A DNA stretch of 64,000 bases from Trichobilharzia regenti (lineage: Eukaryota > Platyhelminthes > Trematoda > Strigeidida > Schistosomatidae): NCBI GenBank assembly GCA_944472135.2, contig OX235265.1, positions 88,816,984 through 88,880,983 on the forward strand, read 5' to 3'. Position 1 is the first letter of the stretch; each line of letters opens with the position of its first letter. The position numbers and the translations under genes were made by a program. The notes below the pieces were generated by a model, which was given only the letters and a program-made list of their open reading frames with translations, was not told where the DNA came from and ran no database searches. Of the stretch, positions 20,925-32,184 are shown piece by piece.

Positions 20925-22444
20925 ACTCAGAGACTACACCTGTTGTTTGTTTTGTCTCTATTTATAATTCCAGACAAAAAAGCAGCAGTCATGACAATAA
21001 CACCCATTCAACCAAGAGTCGATCAAACTATGTCTACCTGATACAAAGGGCGAACCATAATCAACATACGAATGAAATATGAGAAAACAAGGTAGAAACT
21101 TACCGCAACACCACATGAAAAGATAAAAGTTACTTGGATATCATTTATAATCCACCAACTGGTCTCCTACCCAAAAAGAATGCGGCGATGTTTTATCCAA
21201 AAAGGCGAGGAAATACATAAACCCACAGCAGCTGTTGTTAACACTCAGTGGGGGTAGGAGCCAACAAAGTAATCCTTTCAAAGCACATGTATACTTCAAA
21301 TGGGCACGGAGACTTTGTAGAATACGTCATAATCCAAATCACTGCCTCTACAGCGCCAATAAACCTGGATATCTATGATATAACGAAAACATGCTGAAAG
21401 CTGCATCTCAGATCAAGTTGACTCATTCCATGGTAATGATCTCCTCCTGCGTGCCTTATTCGACATATTGAATGGAATGGTTCGCAGTTATTCTGGTACT
21501 AGATCGAAAAGAATAAAAAATTCACCGGTTGCTGAATCAAAAGTACTTCTCTGCATGTTTAACTGTATTCTAACTGCTATGATTAATTCCAAACCATTTA
21601 TCCCATAATCACTCAAATTCCAGGAACGATCCAATTCTACCATTTAAAGAAGCTGGCGGACACGATGTAAATGAGTATTCATGATCTGAAATAAAGAAGC
21701 AACTGGTTTTCAACATTTTACTCAACTTACGAGTACAGTCCGCCATGCAGACACAAATGGAGCAAATGGGGAATTCTGGAATCGACCTCGGGACCATTTG
21801 ATGCAGTAAAACAACTTAACATGACCTTATCTAATTTTCGCCTCCACGATCAAATTTCTTTCCTGTTATGAAACTACGATAAGACTGCTGAAAAATGGAA
21901 TAAATATATCACTGATCTCAACATAATACATCAATAAACTTTAAGCCAAGGGTGCTGTTCACAACAAAGTTATATAGAATTGACTTCAAGCTTTATTTTT
22001 CCCAGATATCTGTATTACATTCATGTGATGTCTGGGTTTTTTGTTAATGCGAAGACAATATTTCTATATCTCTTTATGTGCTACACAAACAGACTTTATA
22101 GCAGACTGTTCCGACTGACTCTAATGTCAGAAAGAACAACCAAACTGTAAGTCCATTATACATCAAATTATGTGTAATTTATATAATAACTTATCCATGC
22201 CTGTACAATAGGTATGTTCCTGCATAAACAGGAAGGAATATATTATTATTATTAAAACAATATTTATGCATGCCTATACAATTGGTGTACCCTACATAGC
22301 TAGGGAAAAAAATGTACTTTATTATATTATCTTTACTAAATATGCTTATTAATATTATGTGTAAATTATCGAATTGATGATGCCTGTAAACTGGCGTCCC
22401 TCATGTAAAAAATGAGAATATATATTATTATTATTATTATTATT
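20925..22444 (+). mobile_element. 3' UTR and (TTA)n tail of the plus-strand LINE
   Basis: The start (CTACACCTGTTGTTTGTTTT) matches the 3' UTR of the minus-strand copy. So does GACTTCAAGCTTTATTTTT at about 21982-22000, and so does the terminal block TGATGATGCCTGTAAACTGG near 22376-22395. It ends in (TTA)n at about 22423-22444, as is usual for CR1-type 3' ends. It is longer than the minus copy's UTR, with some sequence (about 21040-21950) only loosely matching. Confidence 0.75.
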
Positions 22445-23527
22445 ATATGAGTCATGAAACAAGTATCAACATGTATGGATAAACAAAGCTGTATGAACTG
22501 TGATCAAAATTTGACCTCAGCCTACTTTCGTTAAAATATATGTGTATATGCAGTATACAATGGCGTGTGTATGTGTGGGTGTGTGTGGGTGAATAGTCAT
22601 AAAACAGAGGTCATGACAACCGTGATATTGCATTTATCTGCTCTTGTAATTATTGAAATCAAAACAAGATTTTGAGTGAACAATTATGGTTTCGATAACT
22701 TCTTCTTCAGGCTCGACAGTTAGTTTTAAATCCATGAATAATAGAGTACATATAGCCGGCCAATAAAGGCAAATGCAAAAAATAATACCGGCAACTGTAT
22801 TGGGGTGCACCCAGTTTATTTCACCTCAATGTCACCCTTATTTTTGTCAACCTTTACGATTTTATACTAAGCCTACAAATTTTGTACCATCTTATTACAA
22901 TTTGCAATTTAGCCTCTTTATTTTATCATTAGACATTATCGGTCAGCCCTCACATTCAGTGTCCCCTTTGTTAATGTGTATTTGTATGTATTCTGTGGTT
23001 ATCGGATTTCTCTCACCCCAAGGACACTTGTATTCTGTTGATTATAAAACAACACTATATCACCCAATTGTTCATTCACACTGCATCACATTTTTCTGAC
23101 TAAACACCCTATACACATTAATTGACTATGCTAACTAATGGACTATCATCTCAACTTACACATGCACCCCAATACAGTTTCCGGTATTATTTTTTGCATT
23201 TGCCTTTATTGGCCGGCTATATGTACTCTATTATTCATGGATTTAAAACTAACTGTCGAGCCTGAAGAAGAAGTTATCGAAACCATAATTGTTCACTCAA
23301 AATCTTGTTTTGATTTCAATAATTACAAGAGCAGATAAATGCAATATCACGGTTGTCATGACCTCTGTTTTATGACTATTCACCCACACACACCCACACA
23401 TACACACGCCATTGTATACTGCATATACACATATATTTTAACGAAAGTAGGCTGAGGTTAAATTTTGATCACAGTTCATACAGCTTTGTTTATCCATACA
23501 TGTTGATACTTGTTTCATGACTCATAT
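22445..23527. repeat. Long inverted repeat: 365-bp arms, 353-bp spacer
   Basis: The left arm 22445-22809 and right arm 23163-23527 are reverse complements with only scattered differences. The outer ends read ATATGAGTCATGAAAC and GTTTCATGACTCATAT; the inner ends read ATTGGGGTGCA and TGCACCCCAAT. The arms contain CGAGCCTGAAGAAGAAGTTA followed by TCGAAACCATAATTG, resembling a degraded hammerhead-type PLE terminus. The spacer has no convincing coding frame. The left end abuts the LINE (TTA)n tail. The right end abuts an inverted copy of the LINE leader. Confidence 0.85.
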
Positions 23528-23700
23528 GATTGGACAAAGTTTTAAAAAGCAAAAGATGTTCCTTTAATAGATTAACCTCTGTTATGTTAATTTCGATTAA
23601 TTTTCCTGAAGAATTTCGGACCAGATTGCCGAACGAAATGTTGGAATTAATCATTTCAATTTCGGTGAGATTTTACAAATATAATTCTAGTTTAGTTTCT
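23528..23700 (-). mobile_element. Inverted copy of the LINE leader with hammerhead-like motif (HH-A copy 2)
   Basis: The reverse complement of 23528-23590 matches 18044-18096 (the leader and first codons of the plus-strand LINE) but lacks the SINE found at 17771-18032. On the plus strand, 23595-23652 has GATTAATTTTC, core CTGAAGA, stem II TTCGG...CCGAA, GAAA, TGTT and GGAATTAATC. Stem I is nearly perfect apart from a bulge. Whether the leader and the ribozyme unit belong to one element or are adjacent is unclear. Confidence 0.6.
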
Positions 23701-23992
23701 CCAAGGGAGAAATGAATGATTTGAGAAGCTCTATTTTAGAACACCTGTTGGGCTCCTGTCACTTTACCAACCTCAACCATGCTTTTAAGATCATCTTTTG
23801 AATTCATGTTAATCTGACGCGTTTTCTTCGTTCTAAACTTCTGAAGACAGTGGAGGCCTTGGCCATTCATTAATTTCAACCAGACCCTTTGTATTCAAAA
23901 TAAGTATGTACAATCCCAATTTCTGCCTGGGCCATAGAGGGTAGACATTTATTTATTTTGTCTGTTTAGTTAATCTGTATACCTTTCCCCAC

Positions 23993-24034
<42 letters not shown>

Positions 24035-24555
24035 TACCACTTGTCATTCTAAATTAAATTTTTTGGTAGTGTTGAATTCTATCTTATCAAATTTTATACC
24101 ATGCTGTGTAATGTCTTATATTTGCCTACTAATCCTACAATTATGCGATCCCTTCCAACATCTATACATCCTATGAATTATTCTGTATATGACATTATTT
24201 GTTTTACCACTTGACCCTTGATAATTAACCATGATTATAGTGACACACATTTCAGTTGCATCTCATACTATTATTATTATTATTATTATATGTATTCACA
24301 CTTCGGTTCAGCATTCCTCACGGGATATACTTTGTTAATATAAACAAAAATCATATATATGTATGTGATTGTGCAGCTTGATAAAAAATTCGTTGAAAAG
24401 AGTTCCTTTCTCTCTGAACAATAACCGTAACTATGCCCACTTATGTATTTGAACTGCGATTGCATAACTTATGGGGATGAAATGGCCAAAAAGATATCTT
24501 TGCTGAACGTCTTGTTTTCTTTCCACTAGTAGGTGTCGCCAAAAAATCCCTTGAT
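23701..24555. other. Mostly unassigned, with (TTA)n and a PLE-like 3' UTR
   Basis: A (TTA)n tract lies at about 23994-24026 and a shorter one at about 24270-24289. The part at 24355-24550 (GATTGTGCAGCTTGATAAAA and onward) resembles 3' UTR sequence seen after PLE fragments at 0.9 and 39.2 kb. No coding frame. Confidence 0.45.
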
Positions 24556-25888
24556 AATAAATTGTTGATAATAATAATAATAATAATAGTATATTCTCAT
24601 TTTGTACATGAGAGACGCCAGTTTACAGGCATCATCAATATGATAAATTACATATACGATTAGCAATCATAATTAATAATAATGTTTTAATAAAATACAC
24701 ATTTTTTCCTACTTGTGTAGGACACACCAAATATACAGGCATGGATAAGCATTATATAAATTTCATAAATTTGGTTCATGGTTAAGTTACATGGTTGCTG
24801 GCGTTTTTGTCTTAGGTCTGTGGGAACAATATGATAACCAGTCATTCAATGGAGCACGTCATGAAATATAGGAATATTAACTTCGCATTAACAAAAAAAC
24901 CCAAGTATGTTTTGGATGGATTAAAAATACTTGGGAAAAAATAAAGCTTGAGGTTATTCCACAATATAACAAGTCATTCAATGGAGCACATCATGAAGTA
25001 TAGGAATAAATAAATAAATTTATTCTCATGATACAGTACATGAGGGACGCCAGTTTACAGGCATCATCAAATTGTTACAGAAATAGGATCATATTATTCA
25101 GTCACAATTTACAGTCGATAGCAAAATATGTTTAACATGTACACTGGAGATTATACGTACACTTGATAAATGTTAATCCGAATAGTATAAAACATCCTTT
25201 TCACTTATGTACAATCATTTCTGTGCATAGTTGGAAAAATCCGCTAGATTTTCAGTGAGTGCAACACATCAGGAAATACAGAAGTATTGTCTTCGCATTA
25301 ACAAAAAAACCAGGTCTTTGGTGGATGGGTTATAAGTGCCTGGGAAAAAAATAAAGCTTGAAGTCAGTTTTCATACATAATTTTCTTGTGTACAGAATCC
25401 TTGAATTATAGTTCATTGATGTGTTATTTTGAAATCAGTGATATGTTTATCTCATTTGATGTGCAATGTCATTGTTGGGAGTAAAATACATAAGCTTTAG
25501 ACGCATTAATTAATGGATTTCTACTGCTTGTGGATATTTACTTCTCGTGAGGAAGGTTTTTGAATTTTAGTTGTTCCGACAGGAGTTGTGGATATTGACT
25601 GCTCAGCAACATTATGGATATAAGTTCATCACATTATCTCAGGAATGTTGGGTTGTAGTTGGTGATGCATATATGATGTCCGACGAGCGTACATCTGTCC
25701 ATGTGATGTTGTGGTGAGTTATAACCTTTTTCATGTTGTCAGTTTATGTCCATTTTATTCCACTTATTGTGTTGGGTAGAAGTTTTACAAACGAAACTTC
25801 TTGTCTGTTTGAGGGTAAGTATCTTAATCGTTAATGTTTTATCTAAAATTATAAATATAGGCAAAAACAGCAGGTGTAGTATTTGAAC
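24556..25888 (-). mobile_element. 3' UTR of the minus-strand LINE with a duplicated tail
   Basis: Read leftward from the stop at 25889, the UTR reaches a tail block (minus strand TGATGATGCCTGTAAACTGG at about 25062-25043) ending near 25005. A second, diverged copy of the same last 350-400 bases follows (25000-24560) with its own terminal block at about 24635 and a (TAT)n end. Each tail starts from an AAGCTTTATTTTT-type sequence. This is tandem 3' UTR duplication or a nested second insertion. Confidence 0.7.
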
Positions 25889-28800
25889 TTATACATTAAA
25901 TGGACCTATAATTTCGGAGGCTCTCAGATAGGAACTAAGACTACTGTCGTTTGCAAACTCGTGTAGTTTGTCGTTAAGCACTTTTTTGAAGGAAGCCAAT
26001 GTACCTGCTTGACGCATTTCCATTGGTAGTTTATTCCATATCTGTGCATACCTAATCAAATAAAACTTTTGCCTGGTAGCTGTTTTACATTGTTCAATAG
26101 CTACTGTACCCTTAGTGTGTCTTAGTTTGTAGACACTGTCATCTGAAAGTCGAATGCCATTAGTAGAGGTAAAAACTAAGTGGTTTAGAAGCTTATAGTA
26201 AAGTGTTAAGTTTAGTCTCAGGCGTCTTAGCCATAGTGTTTCTAATCCTAGGATGTCACATCTAGTGGAGTAGTTCGCACCATTTTCGGTTCCGAGTAAT
26301 TTTGACGTGAAGTACCTCTGCACTCCCTCGACTTTCAATTTGTCCTCTATGCGTATACTACTATACATGAATGAACAGTAATCAAATAAAGGACGCACAC
26401 AAACCTTGTACAACAGAATTCTGGACTCATTTCTGTAAAAGTTCCTGAGTAGAAAGCCGATAAGTCTGCGTGACTTTGACACTTGTTTGGAGATATGTTC
26501 AGAAAATGATAAGTCATGTGAGTATTTCAGTCCTAGGTCCAATACAGATTCCAGTCGTAAAAGTGCATGGCCTTGAATTGTCAGGTCAAGTTCTAAATTG
26601 TTGCAACCTATGCAGAGCCAGCCACATTTGTCGACATTAAACTGGAGTTGCCAGGTGTCACACCATCTGTCCATTTTTTCTAATTCTTGCTGTATGGCGT
26701 TTAATGTTATTCCGAGATCTGTGTTCTTGCATTTATAGGTCACTTTTAAGTCATCTGCATATAGTATTGGTTTACCAACACTAAAGCATTCACAGATACT
26801 GTTTATATATATTATGAATAGGAGTGGGCCTAATACACTTCCCTGGATTACACCACTACTTACAGGTTTTGGCCTTGAGATTATCGAGCCAACTTTTGTT
26901 ATCTGATTCCTGTCACGGAGAAATGATTTTATCCAGCTCAGGAGAGGGTCACATATCCCTAGTGAGCATAACCTGCTGACTAGCAGATTATGGGGGACTC
27001 TATCGAAGGCTTTTGTTATATCGAAGTATAGCACAATTACTAGTTCTCTGTTGTCCCTGCTTCGTGTAACTTCATTGAAAAAGTCTATGTGACAGGTCGC
27101 ACATGATCTCTTTTTGAGGAATCCGTGTTGTGATGGGTTGATAAGTTCATGTTCTAGTAAGTTGTCTGACACTTGGTCTTTAACCACTTTCTCCATTATT
27201 CGTGATATTACCGGTGTTATATTAATAGGTCTATAGTTGCATGCACTGGTTTTGGCCCCTGCTTTGTGCTTAGGTAGTATGTATGTGGTTTTCCACACTT
27301 CAGGATAAGTTCCAGTTTCCAGTGACAGAGTAAATATTCTAAGTAACAAGACTACCATTTCCGTGCTACCATTTTTGTATATGACAGATGGTATGTCGTC
27401 TGTTCCAGTACTGCCATTTGACTTCAATGTCTTAATCGCTGAGTCTATATTTTGCATATTAAAATCTATTTCTCCTAATTTGTGGTTACTTTTGCAGGTC
27501 ATTTGGAAATTTGGGGTCGAGTGCACTCTGGTGTCATTGCAAAACCACTCACTGAGGAGTTCACTTATTACCTGGGGATCGTTGTATATTACACCCCTAT
27601 GTTCCAAGATGCTTACATTATTGTCTTTACAGCTTTTTAGACGTTTTTGCAATATCCTACAAAGTTCCTGAGTTTTGGTGTTACCCATTAGCGCTTTATT
27701 TTCCTCATGTTGTGACTTCATTTTGTGTTTCTCTTCAAGCAGTTTAAGAGTTTCATGTATTTGGTTTAACGCATTAAATTCCTTAAATACATGGTATTTC
27801 CTTTTCAATTTCTTTAGTTTTAGTCGCGTTTTCCGGTCAATAAATGGAGTTGGTGTCTTTAGGGCAGATTTTAGGGGCGCGATTGTGTCTCTTGCTGAGC
27901 CAACTGTTTTGTAGAAAATCTCAAGTGATGCTTCTAAGTTATTGTTGATGAAGTATTCTTCCCAGTCAGAACTTCTCAACAGATCTGGTAGGAATTCCCA
28001 ATCTGCATTCTTATAATCCCTATATTGATAGCGCACCGGGGAATTTTTAGGTGTGTATTTAGTTGTTAGTCGGAGGGGGAGCGTGCAGTACAATATGTTG
28101 TGATCACTGTTATCGAGTTTATTTCCCACCTCTATCGAGATGGGCTCTATGTTATGACAGAGGATTAAGTCAAGAGTATTTTGGTTCCTTGTAGGGAGGC
28201 GCACGCACTGCTTCCATCCTCCTATGTCTATAGCTTGTAGTAGCTCTTCATGGGTTCTTGGTCCTGTACAGGTATCCCAGTTTACTCCAGGTAAGTTGAA
28301 ATCTCCACATACTACTTTGAAGTCGAAGTCCAGCGTAGCTACATGCTCTAGTATTTCTGCAATAGTTATATCAGTCATTTCAGGGCTATTGGGGGGTCTG
28401 TATATACATCCCACGAGAATTTTACTTTCGTTTGTGTGGATGCTTATCCACTTAGATTCTGGGAGTTTGTCAGTATTTGGGTTATTGAAAGTATTGGAGT
28501 TAGTGGATTTATAGGCATATATTAAGCAACCACCTCCTCTTTTGTCAACTCTATCGTTCCTATAGATGTCGTAGTTGTCTATTACCAGCTTTGTGTCAGG
28601 TATATCAGTAGTAAGCCAGGTTTCAGTCACCATTATTAGTGTTGGCCGTTCTATGTATGCCAGGCAGCGAAGCGAAGATAAAACTTGGGCACTGTTGTGG
28701 TAGAGCATAACTCCATAACGGAGTGTTGTACAGTAATATTTACTGATGACCACGTTTCGAGCAGAAATTATTACCACTGATATTCGTATCAACGCACTAC

Positions 28801-28924
28801 TCACACAACTTTTTACTTCATTTATATACATGAGTGAAAACTGATGATTAGGTATTTGAATAAAATCAATATTAGATAGAGTACCTTCAGATATAATAAT
28901 ATTAATGTTACCAATGAAATACAA
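25889..28924 (-). CDS. CR1/Jockey-type EN-RT polyprotein, long open frame, damaged N-terminus
   Basis: Homologous to the 952-codon frame at 18066 over nearly its whole length, roughly 80% identical by eye, and ending in the same EIIGPFNV. Present: TETWLTTDIP, CGDFNLPGVNWD, NSDHNILY, LYFDITKAFDRVPH, SSGVIQGSVLGPLLF and LYADDLKVTY. The endonuclease start NARSLLNK is replaced by YHNSAQVLSS, so the first catalytic Asn region is altered. The first 70 or so codons (28924 to about 28700) have no counterpart and are probably accidental read-through of flanking DNA. No stop or frameshift follows, so decay is recent or limited. Confidence 0.87.
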   Translation of the reverse strand: MYFIGNINIIISEGTLSNIDFIQIPNHQFSLMYINEVKSCVSSALIRISVVIISARNVVISKYYCTTLRYGVMLYHNSAQVLSSLRCLAYIERPTLIMVTETWLTTDIPDTKLVIDNYDIYRNDRVDKRGGGCLIYAYKSTNSNTFNNPNTDKLPESKWISIHTNESKILVGCIYRPPNSPEMTDITIAEILEHVATLDFDFKVVCGDFNLPGVNWDTCTGPRTHEELLQAIDIGGWKQCVRLPTRNQNTLDLILCHNIEPISIEVGNKLDNSDHNILYCTLPLRLTTKYTPKNSPVRYQYRDYKNADWEFLPDLLRSSDWEEYFINNNLEASLEIFYKTVGSARDTIAPLKSALKTPTPFIDRKTRLKLKKLKRKYHVFKEFNALNQIHETLKLLEEKHKMKSQHEENKALMGNTKTQELCRILQKRLKSCKDNNVSILEHRGVIYNDPQVISELLSEWFCNDTRVHSTPNFQMTCKSNHKLGEIDFNMQNIDSAIKTLKSNGSTGTDDIPSVIYKNGSTEMVVLLLRIFTLSLETGTYPEVWKTTYILPKHKAGAKTSACNYRPINITPVISRIMEKVVKDQVSDNLLEHELINPSQHGFLKKRSCATCHIDFFNEVTRSRDNRELVIVLYFDITKAFDRVPHNLLVSRLCSLGICDPLLSWIKSFLRDRNQITKVGSIISRPKPVSSGVIQGSVLGPLLFIIYINSICECFSVGKPILYADDLKVTYKCKNTDLGITLNAIQQELEKMDRWCDTWQLQFNVDKCGWLCIGCNNLELDLTIQGHALLRLESVLDLGLKYSHDLSFSEHISKQVSKSRRLIGFLLRNFYRNESRILLYKVCVRPLFDYCSFMYSSIRIEDKLKVEGVQRYFTSKLLGTENGANYSTRCDILGLETLWLRRLRLNLTLYYKLLNHLVFTSTNGIRLSDDSVYKLRHTKGTVAIEQCKTATRQKFYLIRYAQIWNKLPMEMRQAGTLASFKKVLNDKLHEFANDSSLSSYLRASEIIGPFNV

Positions 28925-28990
28925 TCAGATGGGAAATAAGATGCTTTTTATAGTAAAATAAATCAATAACTTATCATAATATTATAATGT

Positions 28991-29026
28991 AAATTGAAAT
29001 GCATTTTAAGATTATTTATTATCCTC
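28991..29026. repeat. Left copy of 36-bp target-site duplication
   Basis: Starts AAATTGAAATGCATTTTAAG and ends TTATTATCCTC. It is repeated exactly at 29449-29484, on the other side of the RTE insertion. Confidence 0.9.
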
Positions 29027-29448
29027 AGATCAGAAACTTGGCGGGTCACAAAGTATATTTCCAAAAGGCTGCAGACCTTTCAACTGTCTTCGCTCTATAC
29101 TGAAGATCAGATGGCCGGAAAGAATCACCAACAAGGAATTATGGGAACAAACAAAGCAAGAACCAATCGCCCAACAAATATGCAGGAGAAAGTGGAGATG
29201 GATCGGACACTCGCTGAGGAGATCGCTGGGTGACATCGCGCACCAAGCCCTCGAGTGGAACCCGAAAGGGAAGCGGCGTGTGGGACGTCCAAGGGTGACA
29301 TGGAGGAGATCGTGTGAAGAGGAGTTGAAAGAAGATGGATTAACATGGATGCAGGCGAAAAGTATAGCAGAAGACAGAAGAAAATGGAGACGTGCAGTTG
29401 AAGCCCTATGTTCCACTAGGAACTCAAGGGAGCAATAATAATAATAAT
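29027..29448 (+). mobile_element. 5'-truncated RTE LINE insertion with 36-bp TSD
   Basis: From about 29090 to the TAA at 29436-29438 one frame is open: RSILKIRWPERITNKELWEQ, a CRRKWRWIGHSLRR segment, ALEWNPKGKRRVGRPRVTWR, EEELKEDGLTWMQAK and AVEALCSTRNSREQ. This is the C-terminus of an RTE-type RT. A small deletion upstream (LQTF...CLRS) shifts the frame. The tail is (AAT)n. The exact flanking direct repeats show a single target-primed insertion and suggest it is young. Confidence 0.88.
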
Positions 29449-29484
29449 AAATTGAAATGCATTTTAAGATTATTTATTATCCTC
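29449..29484. repeat. Right copy of 36-bp target-site duplication
   Basis: Identical to 28991-29026. The first A residues may partly belong to the (AAT)n tail. Confidence 0.9.
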
Positions 29485-30120
29485 TGATATGACTGGTGGT
29501 AATAATATCTTCCATATCTCTGCTATTTGCATTGATTCACTTCTATTGCATATGTTGGGTGCAGACTCGATAAACTAGGCAGGATTCGGTAATCAATCTC
29601 TTTCTCCATCTACCTACCTATTTTACTTTTTAGAATTTTGACTCTGTTCAACCCACCCTATTGTGTGGTTGTGTGTTAATGCATCCACTGCGATTGCTGA
29701 GTTATTTTCTAAATTACTTATCTTCATGGGATCCATCATTCTAACCTTAGTTAAATTCTTATGTTCTGATAATCTAACTACTCCTGACCCACTAGTATGA
29801 CCTATGTAGTTGACTCAACTAACAGTCATTTCAAGGTATTTTGTAAATTATATTATTTTGTTTAATTGGGTCAACCCACTGGGTCCTTAAGCCTACACAG
29901 CTTGTCCTTCCTTCCTGAGTTTGTATGTTTGAATGCCACCCTAATCCCTGCTTTATTGAGAATCCTAATAGGGTCTCAGATGTCCGCTCCTTATATGGTA
30001 AAACTGTAGATGCCTTATATTCTCTCTTATTTATGTCATCACTATTAGTTTCACCATAATTTTAATTTTGCTTTTAACCATTTTTGATATTCCTAATGAA
30101 TTTTATAGGATAGTTAGTTA
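29485..30120 (-). mobile_element. PLE 3' part (GIY-YIG region), degraded
   Basis: On the minus strand the order matches the PLE at 60.5-62.1 kb: linker (about 30010-29930), a GIY-YIG remnant near 29850-29790, a HNHTIGW-like segment near 29680-29650 and an ERLITES...-like C-terminal part near 29600-29560. Stops are frequent. Confidence 0.6.
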
Positions 30121-30715
30121 TTTAATGCCAACCAGCCATTCTTTTACCTGTTTCATTTCATCATTTAGGTATTTTCTTGAACTGCTTGGTGAATATCAGT
30201 AAATATTACTGCATAACACTGTGTGATTTTATCATAATACAATTTTATTCATAATGGACTGATAATGAATTAGTTTTGTTCTCTTAACTGGTTGATTTAA
30301 CTGCTTTCGTAGTCCTTCTAGACAACATCTTCAGCGCAAGTCTGAGCATTTAAATTCTCCAATAATGATGATGTAATTGTATCTCCTGGTAACCACTGTC
30401 ATGAATCGTTGTTAACTTACGTCTCCATTGTTCGTTTTTGCTGACTTGGAATTCAAACTTTCTTGCCAAGTAATTTGCTTTTTATTAGCTGGTAAATTTG
30501 ATCTATAATAATGTGTTTGTTAATTGCTGTCTGATTCACTTGAGTACCAGGCTTCTAAGAGTTCCCTCAAAGTATTTTTGGTGTTTCCTCTGTTTAAAAA
30601 TTCTTCATTATTCCAATCAAATTGGTATCCATACTTATCCACATGCATTGATACAAAAGAATATATATCATGTCTTTTTACAGCTAATTTGTGTTCTTAG
30701 ATAATCTAGTGCTTA
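30121..30715. other. Unassigned spacer
   Basis: Contains CAGTAAATATTACTGCATAA near 30199-30218, a short motif shared with PLE tails. No coding sequence recognised. Confidence 0.4.
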
Positions 30716-31312
30716 TCATTATTATTGTTACCTTCGGTTCCTGGAGGAACATAGGGTTTCAGCCGCACGCCTACATTGCGTTCGGTTCTCTGTCAGCCAT
30801 TTCACCTTGCTGCACATCTGCCCACATGGTTTCATCTCCTCTTCACTTGACCTCCTCCATGTCACCACACCCTCTCACTGATGACCGACTCTCCGCTTCC
30901 CATTCGGATCTCACTCGAGCGATGGCCTGGCATGTGATGTCACTCACTTGATGGTTTTCTAAGAGTATAGCCATCAGTCCACCTCCATTTCTTCTTGCAT
31001 ATTTGTCGCATAGTTGGTTTGTGCTGGGTTGGCTCGTTCATTGCCAGAGATCCCTCTCTGTTGCTGATCTTTTCTCGCCGGCCATCTGATCTTGAGTAGT
31101 ATTGAGCGAAGACAGCTGTTGATGAAAGTCGCTAGTTTGTTCGAAGTGGCCTTCGCGACGCGGCGCCAAGTCTCTGACCCATGTAGAGTAACACTGACTT
31201 TACATTGGAGTTGAAAATCCGGATCTCATTTTTTATGCTGAGGAGTGCTGTTTATCTCCACAGAGACTTGAGAGCTACGAAAGCCTGCCTTGCTTTCCCT
31301 ATCCTTGCTTAT
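30716..31312 (-). mobile_element. RTE LINE 3' fragment
   Basis: The 3' end is at the left: the reverse complement of TCCTGGAGGAACATAGGG follows an (ATT)n tract. On the minus strand, degraded segments of the C-terminal coding region follow through a LQS...FINSCLR-like stretch near 31110 and an IFNSNVKS-like stretch near 31215. Close kin of 11160-12010 but with many indels. Confidence 0.7.
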
Positions 31313-32180
31313 CAAAAGTGGTTATCAAATCCCTACTAACTGACTGTTGAAAAGCCTCCTTAGAGATTTTAAATTATGGTAAGAAGCCATGATCGATGAA
31401 ATCTTTCAAGTCAGACAGGTAGTCACTGGTGACATTAAATGTAGCTCAGCAAGGAGGCTCTTCTCGGAGAATTCATTTTCTAAAGTGATACAAATGCATT
31501 TGTATACAATTTTTTCATGGATGAGGGTAGAGGTCCTTGGAGCCAGACACAGTAATCATTTTCATGCCTGTTTTGTTTAAAAGGGTTCAAAACACTATTC
31601 CGCATTGCTTCATAAAGGTTTAAATTTCCCCATGAGATATAATTTCTGAGTAAAAATAACCTGTATATCTACGATTGTACAGCTTGACAACAAATTCATT
31701 GAAAATAGTCTCCTCGCTGAATACTGTGTTCTTAAAACACTTATTTGCAAACAAAACTATGTTGTTAATCATTTAATCATAAACGTCTTAACACTTAAGC
31801 AGATACAAGGAGTCATTCAATGAACAATGAAATGGTTTCATCATGTATTATGTTTCATTTCTATGTATTGATGCAAATTTTATCGATTTCATTGAGGCCA
31901 TCATATCTGTCTAAGTTGTCATGTAGTGATAAATTTATGAAAAATGTATGAGAGATTAGATCTCTGAGTACTACTCATCAGTTTGATCACTTACAATGCT
32001 GGCATAATATGCAAATCAGTAGTTAGAGTAAAAGAAACAACTAATCGTGACATTTGTGACACTCGACATAATCATAATAGTGTGAACTCTTTACAAATGG
32101 TGAAGTAGTCATCCATTTATTTTGTTTGACTTAGTACACGCATGCACACGTGCACATACCTTCAGGTTGATTCATTCATT
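31313..32180. other. Unassigned; weak PLE 3' UTR similarity
   Basis: The part at 31670-31730 (GATTGTACAGCTTGACAACA) resembles 3' UTR pieces at 24.4 and 39.2 kb. The rest is unassigned. Confidence 0.4.
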
Positions 32181-32184
32181 CATC

